Positions 42,301 through 50,798 of a stretch of 64,000 nucleotides of DNA are shown here, piece by piece (the stretch's first letter is position 1; each line of letters opens with the position of its first letter). The notes below the pieces were generated by a model that ran no database searches, was not told the origin of the DNA, and was given only the letters and a program-made list of their open reading frames with translations. The DNA is taken from positions 62,001-126,000 of the forward strand of contig NC_009881.1 of NCBI RefSeq assembly GCF_000018205.1, written 5' to 3'. The position numbers and the translations under genes are program-made. The stretch is from Rickettsia akari str. Hartford (GTDB lineage Bacteria; Pseudomonadota; Alphaproteobacteria; Rickettsiales; Rickettsiaceae).

Positions 42301-44664
42301 AATTGTATTCTTGAATTTAATACGTTCTAATTTTTGTTCAGCTTTTTTAAGCTGCTCTCGAGCCTCGAATATTTCCTTAGAAATTAGTGGACTAGATTCT
42401 GCATTATCGTTTTTATTTTCTTTCTTCTTGTTTAAGTACTCTAAAGTTGTTTCTATTTTTCCTACTGCCTTTTTAGCATTTGTGAGCATTTCATCTACGT
42501 AGTCTTTGACAAGTTTTTCTTGTTGCTTTGCGATTCCGATTTTTTGTAATTCTGAAAGTAGTGTGTGATATTTTTGTTGTTTTGCTTTAAATTGTGATGC
42601 GTCTGCAGTTGATGTGAATTTTCCAGCTTTATTTTTTTTGCTCTTTAGTGTATTAGTTTCGTCACTTAGTGCATTTAGTGCTATTATTTCTTTCGGTGAT
42701 AAATAATTCTGCCAATTATCATCCATATTATCTTGAGATTTTTTAGGTATTATTTTAAATGCTTGAACTGAATTTTCTATTAGTTCTTGTCCTTTTTCTT
42801 TTGCTAAGGCCAGTTGATCTTCAGCTCCTTTTAAATATCCTTGGCATGCTGTTGCATTTTTTATTGTATTGTCTTTTAGGAGACTGCTCATTTCACTAAA
42901 TTTTCTTGTTGCAGCGTTAACTGCTTGCTCTAACTCATTCTTTGCTTTTGTTATTCTGTCAACATCGTTATTATTTGCATCCTGTGCATTTTGATTATCC
43001 TCTTTCCATCCTTTATTATTCTCATCGTGTGTGTTTGGATTATCATTTTGGTTATTTGGATTATGCATATTCTGTCTAACCCGATCCCACGCATTCAAAT
43101 CTCTTGGTGTTTCGTGCTTTCTTCTTTCTAGCTCTTTTTGTATTGTTTCTGGATCTGATTTCCTTTGTACAAGTGCCTTCTTTAGTGCATCTACGAAAGG
43201 ATCACCTTCTGTATTTTTGTTTAATTTTTGATTTCGTTCTTGTCTTCGCTCTCTGTCTATTTTGGTTATAAGAGCTTTTCGTATCCTGGTATTATGAGTC
43301 AATACGTCTACGATCAATCCTCGTTGTTCTGGAGTAGTGTTTTCTAAACCTTTTGCTAAAGTTTTACTTACAGTTTCATTACTTTCATTGCCATCAATAT
43401 ATATTATAGCTTTAGTTAAATTCTTTATTAAATCTGTTTCTTTATATTTTTGTAATATTCTAGTTAAATCTTGTTCAGTTATCGTACCATCATCATGGAG
43501 AAAAATTTTCTCTAGGATTTCATTATTTAAGTTATTTACTTGCTCTCTTACTTTTTTTGCTGAAAAAGGAACATTTTTTAAGTTTGTGTTGATCTTATTT
43601 TCATCGAGTATAAAACCTACTAATTGATTACTTGAAATTGTATCTAATTGCTTAGATAATTCTTTTAGTTTATCTTTTAATATTGCCTTACTGTGTCCGC
43701 ATAATAAAATTTCAGAATTGTCATTTATAAATTTCAATTGTCCTAATATATCACCCTGTTGACTTAAAATTTTAGGTAGTTCTTTAGGTAATTTTTTTGA
43801 TATATCTGTTGATACAGTCTTACCGTACGCACCTAGAATTTCAGAATTTTCCTTTATAAATCTTAATTGTCCTAATATATCACCCTGTTGACTTAAAATT
43901 TTAGGTAATTCTTCAGGTAGTTTTTTTGATATATTTGTTGATTCGGTCTTACCGTACGACCCCAGAATTTCAGAATTTTCCTTTATAAATTTTAATTGCT
44001 CTAATATATTCCCTTGTTGACTTAAAATGTCTTGTTTCCTTTGTGCATCGAGTTGCTCTAATGATAAAAGACGCAATATTGCCTCTTCATGACTTTCCTC
44101 AAAGAGCTTATTATCTAAGAAATCTCCTGTTTGTTTGTTTTTATTTGTAAACTGAGCTATATAAGGGTCATTTATAAACTCTTGGTATATTTTTTTTGCG
44201 TTATCTAAGATTGAATCTTCTCTCTTATTAAACAATGTAATAATGTTGTGCACACTAGTGTCAAGGTTCTGAAGTGTTAATTCTTGGCGTATCAAATATG
44301 CTATTACTTTTGGAAATTGTATTATTAGATTTTGTTTCCTATCATGTATATCAATTAATTTAGCGTATCTTTTACCTAGCTCTGTAGTAGGGGGATGCAC
44401 TTCTGGTATTTTTGTTGATGAGGAAGATTTTTTACTGCTACCAGTGCTTTTTGATGACTCTGGTTGAGTAGTTTGTCCTCCACTACCAGTATTGTTTGAT
44501 GACGCTGCTTGATATGTCCATCCCGGTGGAGGAAGAGGTGGTGGTGGTGGAGGTGGTGGTGGATTGCCGGCTGCTTCTGAACCGGTGGTAAATAAATTTA
44601 TTGATATACTAATAATGAAAGAGTATGTCAACAATACTGATTTTAATTTGCCTGTTATACTCAT
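39331..44664 (-). CDS. Sca2-like autotransporter with coiled-coil repeat passenger
   Basis: Giant type V autotransporter (1777 residues), a tandem paralogue of sca2. Order: signal peptide (about 1-32), then at once a run of proline (NPPPPPPPPPLPPPG). A helical region (about 85-500) aligns with the Sca2 passenger after its first proline block (shared DPYI, LF-x-E and (N)T(N)-(L/I)RK patterns) and holds three 43-residue repeats of ILSQQGDILGQL type. An Asn-rich linker follows. Next comes a highly charged coiled-coil array (about 850-1390) with 49/56-residue units. The C-terminal barrel (about the last 300 residues) is nearly the same as in Sca2. It lacks the formin-like N-terminal domain of Sca2. 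It may be one of the numbered sca genes; I cannot tell which. Function unknown; probably surface exposed. Confidence 0.88.
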   Translation of the reverse strand: MSITGKLKSVLLTYSFIISISINLFTTGSEAAGNPPPPPPPPPLPPPGWTYQAASSNNTGSGGQTTQPESSKSTGSSKKSSSSTKIPEVHPPTTELGKRYAKLIDIHDRKQNLIIQFPKVIAYLIRQELTLQNLDTSVHNIITLFNKREDSILDNAKKIYQEFINDPYIAQFTNKNKQTGDFLDNKLFEESHEEAILRLLSLEQLDAQRKQDILSQQGNILEQLKFIKENSEILGSYGKTESTNISKKLPEELPKILSQQGDILGQLRFIKENSEILGAYGKTVSTDISKKLPKELPKILSQQGDILGQLKFINDNSEILLCGHSKAILKDKLKELSKQLDTISSNQLVGFILDENKINTNLKNVPFSAKKVREQVNNLNNEILEKIFLHDDGTITEQDLTRILQKYKETDLIKNLTKAIIYIDGNESNETVSKTLAKGLENTTPEQRGLIVDVLTHNTRIRKALITKIDRERRQERNQKLNKNTEGDPFVDALKKALVQRKSDPETIQKELERRKHETPRDLNAWDRVRQNMHNPNNQNDNPNTHDENNKGWKEDNQNAQDANNNDVDRITKAKNELEQAVNAATRKFSEMSSLLKDNTIKNATACQGYLKGAEDQLALAKEKGQELIENSVQAFKIIPKKSQDNMDDNWQNYLSPKEIIALNALSDETNTLKSKKNKAGKFTSTADASQFKAKQQKYHTLLSELQKIGIAKQQEKLVKDYVDEMLTNAKKAVGKIETTLEYLNKKKENKNDNAESSPLISKEIFEAREQLKKAEQKLERIKFKNTIAKQRKADSSDEDSDDEWDDDYDKKATKQKEELANKQKQELEDAQEEIKQAKKNLENAEVRDAERKQQEAAAKRQEELKRKQDEVNHKIVEDEVERKAENAQAERLEDMDAMFKNAKDEAEHKEKANRQRQEELKRKQDEVNRKIVEDEVKRKAENVQAERLEDMDAVFKNAKDEAEHKEKANRQRQEELKRKQDEVNRKIVEDEVERKAENAQAERLEDMDAMFKNAKDEAEYKEKANRQRQDEVNRKIVEDEVERKAENAQAERLEDMDAMFKNAKDEAEHKEKANRQRQEELKRKQDEVNHKIVEDEVERKAENAQAERLEDMDAMFKNAKDEAEHKEKANRQRQEELKRKQDEVNRKIVEDEVKRKAENVQAERLEDMDAVFKNAKDEAEHKEKANRQRQEELKRKQDEVNRKIVEDEVERKAENAQAERLEDMAAMFKNAKDEAEYKEKANRQRQDEVNRKIVEDEVERKAENAQAERLEDMDAMFKNAKDEAEHKEKANRQRQEELKRKQDEVNCKMVEDEVERKAENAEDEYLEDMAAMFKNAEDEAEYKEKANRQRQDEVNRKMVEDEVERKAENAEDEAEHKENENRQRQEEQNCQEQERKRLAAEEDEQTEKTTRKQEETEEEKLKNDIALEGEDEDIGVSFKTEAIVEQDEAAQRQQVSDDTSRKVAILVKATSTLHKPVHHNILSDRLKVSAIATGDEEPTIARGVWISGLYGMNKQGTWKNIPKYQGRTTGITIGADIEFINSHDVIGIAYSRLESKIKYNEKLGKTAVNVHLFSIYGLKELNKGFSLQAITSYGHNYIKNKSKSINNIVGKYQNNNFSFQTLLNYKYRTKDDLHFIPNIGFKYDYSRASSYKEYNVDIENLVIQKKSNQLFESSIGGKIVFKPIATISNVVLTPSLYGNIERHFNHKNTKVNAKATFKGQILQETIIIPKQPKLGYNIGSNMLMSRKNINVLLEYNYYTHRKYQSHQGLVKLKVNL
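40500..42110. repeat. Coding tandem repeat with 651-bp higher-order period
   Basis: The units encode variants of RQEELKRKQDEVNRKIVEDE and onward to KEKANRQ: 56 residues (168 bp), or 49 residues (147 bp) when EELKRKQ is missing. Eight regular copies are followed by worn ones. Copies 1-4 (168+168+168+147 = 651 bp) are repeated almost unchanged as copies 5-8. The rare variant NHK recurs exactly 651 bp apart (41391 and 42042). Confidence 0.9.
43690..44040. repeat. Three 129-bp coding repeats in the sca2-like gene
   Basis: Each encodes about 43 residues around ILSQQGDILGQLRFIKENSE followed by ILG-x-YGKT and ISKKLP-x-ELPK. The third copy diverges at its end. They lie in the N-terminal half of the passenger. 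Confidence 0.75.
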
Positions 44665-44707
44665 TACTTAACCTCAATGATTATTTTTTGATATATAAAC
44701 GAGGAGC

Positions 44708-44736
44708 ATTATATAACATTTAATAATATTTATCAA
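44708..44736 (-). promoter_or_regulatory. Promoter of the sca2-like gene
   Basis: On the minus strand TTGATA (44736-44731), 17-bp spacer, TATAAT (44713-44708), about 45 bp before the start codon; ribosome site GAGG follows. Similar sequence (TAATAAATATTATAT, GTTTATAT, GAGGTT) precedes sca2, showing the upstream region was duplicated with the gene. Confidence 0.6.
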
Positions 44737-44919
44737 GAAAAACATTATTTTTAATTTAACCTATTGGTTACATTAAAAATAATTGTTGCCATCAATTAGC
44801 GGATAAGTTAGGAAGATTAAGAAAAATATACTAAGATAAAACTTGAAAAATTGCCTACAATGTTTTTGTAAGTCCTCAGAGCATATCCGTAAATTAGTTT
44901 TAATTAATAATTAAAGGGC

Positions 44920-45030
44920 TTTTTTTAGTAAAAACTGATAAGATTTTTGCTGGAAATATTGTTCATATTTCAAAAAAATCTCATAATTTGCAGTAAAAAA
45001 GAACTGAATTAGCGGTTAAAATTTGTTTAC
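44920..45030. repeat. Second copy of the fourth repeat type, inverted
   Basis: The core 44938-45015 (ATAAGATTTTTGC, GTTCATATTTC, AAAAAAATCTCATAATTTGC) is the reverse complement match of 29382-29437 between dcd and secB. It is the main content of the 481-bp gap between the two sca genes. Confidence 0.55.
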
Positions 45031-45106
45031 TGATAGGCATCTCAGATGCTGAATGTTTAATAATGGCTGCCGTTCCATGGCTTATTTCCAACTTGTGTTG
45101 CAGTAT

Positions 45107-45146
45107 ACTCAACCACTAATAAGCTAAAATCCTATAGTGGTTGAGT
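45107..45146 (-). terminator. 12-bp hairpin at the sca2 stop
   Basis: ACTCAACCACTA (45107-45118) and TAGTGGTTGAGT (45135-45146) pair perfectly with a 16-base loop. It begins on the last base of the sca2 stop codon. No T-run follows on the minus strand, so it may protect the mRNA end rather than terminate. Confidence 0.5.
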
Positions 45147-48100
45147 TACAAATTGACTTTTAACTTAACAAGTCCTTGATGGCTTTGATATTTTCTATGA
45201 GTATAATAATTATACTCAAGTAGAACATTTATATTTTTTCTGCTCATAAGCATATTACTACCTATATTATATCCAAGCTTAGGTTGCTTCGGTATAATAA
45301 TTGTTTCTTGTAATATTTGTCCTTTAAAAGTTGCTTTTGCATTCACTTTTGTATTTTTATGATTGAAGTGACGCTCAATATTACCATACAAACTCGGTGT
45401 TAATACTACATTACTTATGGTTGCTATAGGTTTAAACACTATTTTACCGCCAATACTACTTTCAAATAATTGATTTGATTTCTTTTGAATCATCAAATTT
45501 TCTATATCTACATTATATTCTTTGTAGTTGCTAGCTCTTGAATAATCATATTTAAAACCGATATTAGGAATAAAATGTAAATCGTATTTTGTATGATATT
45601 TATAATTTAACAAGCTTTCAAAACTTAAATTATTGTTTTGATATTTTCCAATTATATTATTAATATTTTTAGATTTATTCTTAACATAATTATGACCGTA
45701 AGATGTTATAGCATGTAACGATAAGTCTTTAATGAGTTCTTTTAGACCGTAAATGCTGAAAAGATGACCGTTAACAGCTATTGTTCCTAGTTTTTTATTA
45801 TATTTAATTTTAGATTCTAAACGGCTATAAGCTATTCCGATCACATCATGACTATTGATAAATTCAACATCAGCTCCGATAGTTATGCCGGTGGTACGAC
45901 CTTGATATTTTGGAATATTCTTCCAAGTTCCTTGTTTGTTCATGCCGTATAAGCCGCTAATCCATACTCCTCTTGCGATAATTGGTTCTTCATCACCGGC
46001 ACCTATTGCAGAAACCTTTAATCTATCACTTAAAATATTATAGTGAACAGGTTTGTGAAGAGTTGAAGTTGCCTTAGCTAATATTGCTACTTTCCTACTG
46101 GTGTCATCAGATACCTGTTGTCTCTGTGTTGCCTCATCTTGTTCTGCGATTGCTTCAGTTGTGAATGACACATCGATAGCTTCATCCTCGCTTTCTAAAG
46201 CTATATCTTTTTGTGATTCTTCTTTGGTTGTATTATTGCTTTCTTTTAATTCTTCATCAGTTTCATATCCTTTATCTTCTTCATCACTAGATCTTAAGTC
46301 TATATTATCTGATGATTTATCATTTTTGCTATCGTTAGAACTCAGTAACCTAGGTGATAAAGCGGTTTCTGAATCGAATTCCTCTGACTTTTTATTACTA
46401 TCTTCAGGTTGTGTATTATCCTTTGTTGAGGATTCGTCATTTGCAGATTCGTTTGCCTGTAGGAATAATCGTAATTGTTTCGGATCTAAACGTCCTACTT
46501 TCTTTTCCTGGTTATTATTTTCTGATTGAAGATCAGTACCATATTTTTGTTCTAGTTCAGCAGACTCTGCTAGTAATTGTTCAACACATAGAAACAATTC
46601 TTTATCTTTTGCTAACTCTAAAAGTTTGGATTTATAAATATTATGTACTTCTTGTCCTATTTCAGTTCTAGGACCTATAAAATCAGAGTTAGCAGTATTA
46701 AATGCCTCTTTTACTGTTTCTTCTGGATATTTTGCTAATTGCTGTGTATAAATATTATGTACTTCTTGTCCTATTTCAGTTCTAGGACCTATAAAATCAG
46801 AATCAGCTGAAGTAAACGCCTCCGTTAATTTTTTACTAAGTATAATATCATCTTCAACATATTTAATAAATTCTTTATCTTTTGTTAATGCCAACAGTTT
46901 AGAAGTATAAATATTATGTATTTCTTGTCCTATTTCAGTTCTAGGACCTATAAAGCTAGAGTGCATAGTGTCGATTGCTTCTTGGATTTTTGCAAAATAC
47001 GTATTATTTTGATGAACTTTAGATAAATTTTTTGAATGCTCAAATGCTACTGATTCCACTATAGCTTTTTGAAACAAATCGGCATCAGAGTATTTTGCTT
47101 TATGTCCTGCTGATTTTTGTCCTGATAAAGCAAATTCTTTATATCTTACAGCTATATCTGAGCTAAAGTTATAAATTTTTGGAGTTGTTTTAAAAGTAGA
47201 TGTAGATGTCTTTACATTTAATCTAGCAATTCTACTGATCCAATCTTTAGTAATCCCTAAAGTTGTTAGATAAGCTAATTCCGCATCTTTTAAACCGGAG
47301 GGTGGCGGTGGCGGTGGCGGTGGCATGTTTCCGGTATTGATGTGTTTTTTAGCTTTTACTTGTGAGTACTCTTTAAGAGCGTTTAATATTATAGTCATAT
47401 TTAATTTACTAGCAAGAACTCTTAGCTGTTCATCGCTCATACATGTAAATGAAGGCAAAACTAATCTTAATTGATCTAAATTATTATTACCTTCTAGTTT
47501 GATAGTATTAGCTTTTAAAAACTCTTTTAATAATTCAGGTTCTTTTTCCTTGACTATCGCAATAAACTCATTGTGAGGTAAATTTGCTTTAATTAATTCT
47601 TCAAGTTTTATTGTGCTTAAAATAGCTTTTCTTAAATCATCAAGTTTAGCCTGTGCTTGATCAGTGTCAATTGTTTTTCTTAAGTTGGTATCTTCTGTTA
47701 TTAAAAAAGTAGCTTGTTGTGCTGTAGTTAATGTTTTAGGGTTGTTAATTAACTCTTCAACTTTATTGCCAAATATATCTTGATCTAAGTTTTTTGCGTT
47801 AGCATATGCAAACTCTAATTGTTCAAATAGAGTTGTTTTGCTCTCGAATTCTCTCATCAATTTTAATTGATTTAATTCATGTTTAATAGGCTTCTTTAAT
47901 TCTTCAGATATTTTGCATGACGATAATAAAATACGTTTTACAGCATCATCAGTGTCTTCATTGAAAAGATTTTTAATTATGTCTTCGCTTGTTGTTGCTT
48001 TCTTACCATTTACGGTTATATATTGTATATACGGGTCTTGAACAAGTTTGTTAAAAACATCTTTAGCTTTTGCTTCGATTTCAGGGGTTGAAATGCTAAA

Positions 48101-50626
48101 TACATTTACAAGAGTTTTTTCATCAGCTCCTTGGTTGGCGTATGATGTGGTTAATATTTGACGTATAACATTTGTAAGATCAGCTTGTCTTTTTATAAGC
48201 TGATCCTGTAAATCATAAGCTTTTTTACCTCCTGTCTCAGTTCTATATTCTACATATAATTTTGCATAAGCTGTCTCTGGCTCACTTCTTTCTGTGCTGG
48301 TTGCACTAGAAGCTGTAGGTTGGGGTAACACTTTTGGTTGAACAGTAGTATTAAGAATAAACTGAGTATATAATGAGTGTATGTGAGAATATTCTGCTTG
48401 TAACTTATTTAAATCCAAATTGTTCGAGTTGCTAATAAAGCCTTGAGAATTTAAGTGAGGAGGTGGTGGCATACTCCCATTTAGTGGTAGAGGCGGCGGA
48501 TTTGGAATACCACCACTTAGTGGTAGAGGCGGCGGATTTGGAATACCACCACTTAGTGGTAGAGGCGGCGGATTTGGAATACCACCACTCAGTGGTAGAG
48601 GTGGTGGATTCGGCATACCACTTTGTGTTTGTGCTAAATTATTTGCATTATTACCTACTGCTAATCCTAAAATTTTATTGGTTTCATTGCTTAGTGTATT
48701 ATTATCAGATAATATTACTTTAATTGCTGAATTTAATGCTTGTTTATTTACTTCTTTGGCTAGTTTAATCATATTGTCTTTAGTTAAACTATCTATTATT
48801 AGTCCTTGATTTTTTAGTTCTATATTTATTTCTGCTACTATTTTTGGCGTTAAAATATACTCGCTTTTTACAATATGTGATTGCATTTTATTTTTTAACT
48901 CTAATTGCAGAGCTAAAAATTTTTCTACTAGACTCCTATCTTTACTTGCTGCTAGTTTGATAAGATCTAATCGTGCCTTTTCTTCAAATTGACTATTAGA
49001 TATATTTCGCGTTGCATAGTCTTGAATTCTTTCAGCAAATTTAGTTTTTTCTTCAGAAGAACTATTTTCTAATAATGCTTTTAGAATAGGTCTATTTTTA
49101 ACGTCAATATTGGTCTTGAAATCTAATTGTCCCATATCGTCGCTAAATAATACCCTTTGAATAGTATCATCATTAAAATCACTTAATATACTAGTTACTG
49201 CTTCTTTTTTATAACTACTATCTACTGTAAGATTTAATGCTGCTATAGGATCTGTTTTAATAAGATTTTTAAATTCTTCAATATTTTCTTCTTGTTGTAT
49301 TATTCTATTTATATTGTGTTGAGGCTGCGTTAAATTACCATTATTTTCTTTATTATTAAAGTGAGCTTTAAAAGTACTTATAGGATCAAAATAATATGAT
49401 TGTTTCTCTTTTCTACCCGTGGTAACTACCGAAGATGTTTCTGTAGTGTTTATACCTTGATTTGACATATACCAATTATCACTTTTGGTCTCAATCTTTT
49501 TTGTTGAGCCTACGGTAGACGGTTTAGTAGTATTATTGTTATTTAACAGCTGGTTTGCATTTATTCCATCTGTGATTTGCTGTATATAAGAATTCGCTTT
49601 TATTTTCCCTATCCTAAATTCTTGCTTTAATTCTTCAACTGCAGGGATAATATTATTATCTATATAATATGCTTTTTTATTAAGCATTTTCTGAGTTGCT
49701 ATTGATGCAATATAGTTTGTTGCCTCACCTTTATCACAACCAAATTTCTGCTCTAGCTCTTTTTCTGTAGGAATACTATTAGCAGCTATATATTGCGGCT
49801 TTTCTTTGTCCATAACTTTAAGTCTTATTGACTTAATATAGGCATCTCTATTATCATCACGAGATATACCAAACCTATTTTTTAACTCTTTTTCTGTAGG
49901 AATATGTCTATCCGCTATATATTGTTCCTTTGCGTTTTCCATAATTTCAGTTCTTATTGATAAAACAAAAGATTCTGCATCATCTTTATCCATGTTAAGA
50001 GCAGTCTTTACTTCTTTTATTTCAGGGATAATATGATTATTAACATAATGTCTGTATTTAATATCTCTTTTTATTGAGCTAATATATAGATCGATTAACG
50101 CTTTTTTGTCTTTTTCTGCACGACGTACATTTTGATCTTTTTCTACATTATCGTATATTTTGCTAGGGTCATAACTTATTCCAAGAATTGTTGCTGCTTC
50201 CATATATGTAGGAACTATGCCTTGCTTAATATATTCTTGTTTTTTTGTATCAAAATCCTGTTGTTTTATTCTTTGGATGTATAATAAAATTTCAGCTCTT
50301 GCTTGTCTTGCTTTATGTCTAGTATTATCTAAAAAGCTTGATAAATCTGTTTCCTTATACTGTATTCCTAGATCATCTTGTGCTTGAGTAAAACTAGGAA
50401 TTAAGTTTGCTTCTTGCCATTTTTTTATTTTTTCATTTGGAGTAAAATCCTTCCAAATATTTTGTTGCTGTTTTGCATTGTGCTTTTGCCATGTCGGGGT
50501 TTTACTAACTAAATCCTTAAAGCTTGCCGCTCTAGTACTTGTACTCAAAAAGCTACTAGTAAATAAACAGGTTGACATGAAAAAAGTTAAAACATATTTT
50601 TTTGAGTAGGAATTTTGTAATTTCAT
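45146..50626 (-). CDS. sca2: Autotransporter Sca2, formin-like actin nucleator
   Basis: Surface protein that nucleates and elongates host actin filaments for late motility and spread. 1826 residues, full length for spotted-fever Sca2 (about 1800). Order: signal peptide (about 1-33), helix-loop-helix repeats of about 45 residues (about 40-360; IPTEKELKNRFGISRDD, IPTEKELEQKFGCDKG) that form the formin-mimicking crescent. The first proline block is at about 667-720 (four PNPPPLPL units). A helical middle follows, then a second proline run (MPPPPPPPPSG, about 1100), three FIGPRTEIGQE motifs (about 1220-1320), an acidic linker and the barrel (last about 300). Adjacent to cysS as in other Rickettsia. 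sca2 is broken in several species but intact here. Confidence 0.93.
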   Translation of the reverse strand: MKLQNSYSKKYVLTFFMSTCLFTSSFLSTSTRAASFKDLVSKTPTWQKHNAKQQQNIWKDFTPNEKIKKWQEANLIPSFTQAQDDLGIQYKETDLSSFLDNTRHKARQARAEILLYIQRIKQQDFDTKKQEYIKQGIVPTYMEAATILGISYDPSKIYDNVEKDQNVRRAEKDKKALIDLYISSIKRDIKYRHYVNNHIIPEIKEVKTALNMDKDDAESFVLSIRTEIMENAKEQYIADRHIPTEKELKNRFGISRDDNRDAYIKSIRLKVMDKEKPQYIAANSIPTEKELEQKFGCDKGEATNYIASIATQKMLNKKAYYIDNNIIPAVEELKQEFRIGKIKANSYIQQITDGINANQLLNNNNTTKPSTVGSTKKIETKSDNWYMSNQGINTTETSSVVTTGRKEKQSYYFDPISTFKAHFNNKENNGNLTQPQHNINRIIQQEENIEEFKNLIKTDPIAALNLTVDSSYKKEAVTSILSDFNDDTIQRVLFSDDMGQLDFKTNIDVKNRPILKALLENSSSEEKTKFAERIQDYATRNISNSQFEEKARLDLIKLAASKDRSLVEKFLALQLELKNKMQSHIVKSEYILTPKIVAEINIELKNQGLIIDSLTKDNMIKLAKEVNKQALNSAIKVILSDNNTLSNETNKILGLAVGNNANNLAQTQSGMPNPPPLPLSGGIPNPPPLPLSGGIPNPPPLPLSGGIPNPPPLPLNGSMPPPPHLNSQGFISNSNNLDLNKLQAEYSHIHSLYTQFILNTTVQPKVLPQPTASSATSTERSEPETAYAKLYVEYRTETGGKKAYDLQDQLIKRQADLTNVIRQILTTSYANQGADEKTLVNVFSISTPEIEAKAKDVFNKLVQDPYIQYITVNGKKATTSEDIIKNLFNEDTDDAVKRILLSSCKISEELKKPIKHELNQLKLMREFESKTTLFEQLEFAYANAKNLDQDIFGNKVEELINNPKTLTTAQQATFLITEDTNLRKTIDTDQAQAKLDDLRKAILSTIKLEELIKANLPHNEFIAIVKEKEPELLKEFLKANTIKLEGNNNLDQLRLVLPSFTCMSDEQLRVLASKLNMTIILNALKEYSQVKAKKHINTGNMPPPPPPPPSGLKDAELAYLTTLGITKDWISRIARLNVKTSTSTFKTTPKIYNFSSDIAVRYKEFALSGQKSAGHKAKYSDADLFQKAIVESVAFEHSKNLSKVHQNNTYFAKIQEAIDTMHSSFIGPRTEIGQEIHNIYTSKLLALTKDKEFIKYVEDDIILSKKLTEAFTSADSDFIGPRTEIGQEVHNIYTQQLAKYPEETVKEAFNTANSDFIGPRTEIGQEVHNIYKSKLLELAKDKELFLCVEQLLAESAELEQKYGTDLQSENNNQEKKVGRLDPKQLRLFLQANESANDESSTKDNTQPEDSNKKSEEFDSETALSPRLLSSNDSKNDKSSDNIDLRSSDEEDKGYETDEELKESNNTTKEESQKDIALESEDEAIDVSFTTEAIAEQDEATQRQQVSDDTSRKVAILAKATSTLHKPVHYNILSDRLKVSAIGAGDEEPIIARGVWISGLYGMNKQGTWKNIPKYQGRTTGITIGADVEFINSHDVIGIAYSRLESKIKYNKKLGTIAVNGHLFSIYGLKELIKDLSLHAITSYGHNYVKNKSKNINNIIGKYQNNNLSFESLLNYKYHTKYDLHFIPNIGFKYDYSRASNYKEYNVDIENLMIQKKSNQLFESSIGGKIVFKPIATISNVVLTPSLYGNIERHFNHKNTKVNAKATFKGQILQETIIIPKQPKLGYNIGSNMLMSRKNINVLLEYNYYTHRKYQSHQGLVKLKVNL
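46660..46970. repeat. Three spaced FIGPRTEIGQE motifs in sca2
   Basis: The motif FIGPRTEIGQE-(I/V)-HNIY occurs three times, at about 46925-46965, 46765-46805 and 46645-46685. The base sequence is nearly the same each time, while the sequence between copies differs in length and content. Confidence 0.8.
48480..48623. repeat. 36-bp proline-rich tandem repeats in sca2
   Basis: Four copies of a 36-bp unit (on + strand AGTGGTAGAGGCGGCGG and so on) encode GGIPNPPPLPLS. Three are the same at base level; the outer ones differ by a few bases. They form the profilin-binding FH1-like block of Sca2. Confidence 0.9.
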
Positions 50627-50798
50627 TCAAACCTCGATCAGCTATTATCTTTTTTTAATATAAACTAAAGAGTGATATAATATTTATTAACTTATGTAAA
50701 TTATTAATTATTAGTTTTGTTTAACTAATAGATTTTTAAACTAAAATGTGTTTAATACATCACATACTAATTGCATCTCAATTTTTGGTAAATAAAAT

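Noticed and set aside
40286..43627. Several + strand open frames opposite the sca2-like gene
   Set aside because: They are antisense to the repetitive coding region, consist of low-complexity Leu/Phe/Ser runs, and mirror the repeat period; no starts or ribosome sites support them.
48463..48723. + strand frame with four repeats of VVEAADLEYHHL type
   Set aside because: It is the antisense of the 36-bp proline repeats of sca2, not an independent repeat protein.
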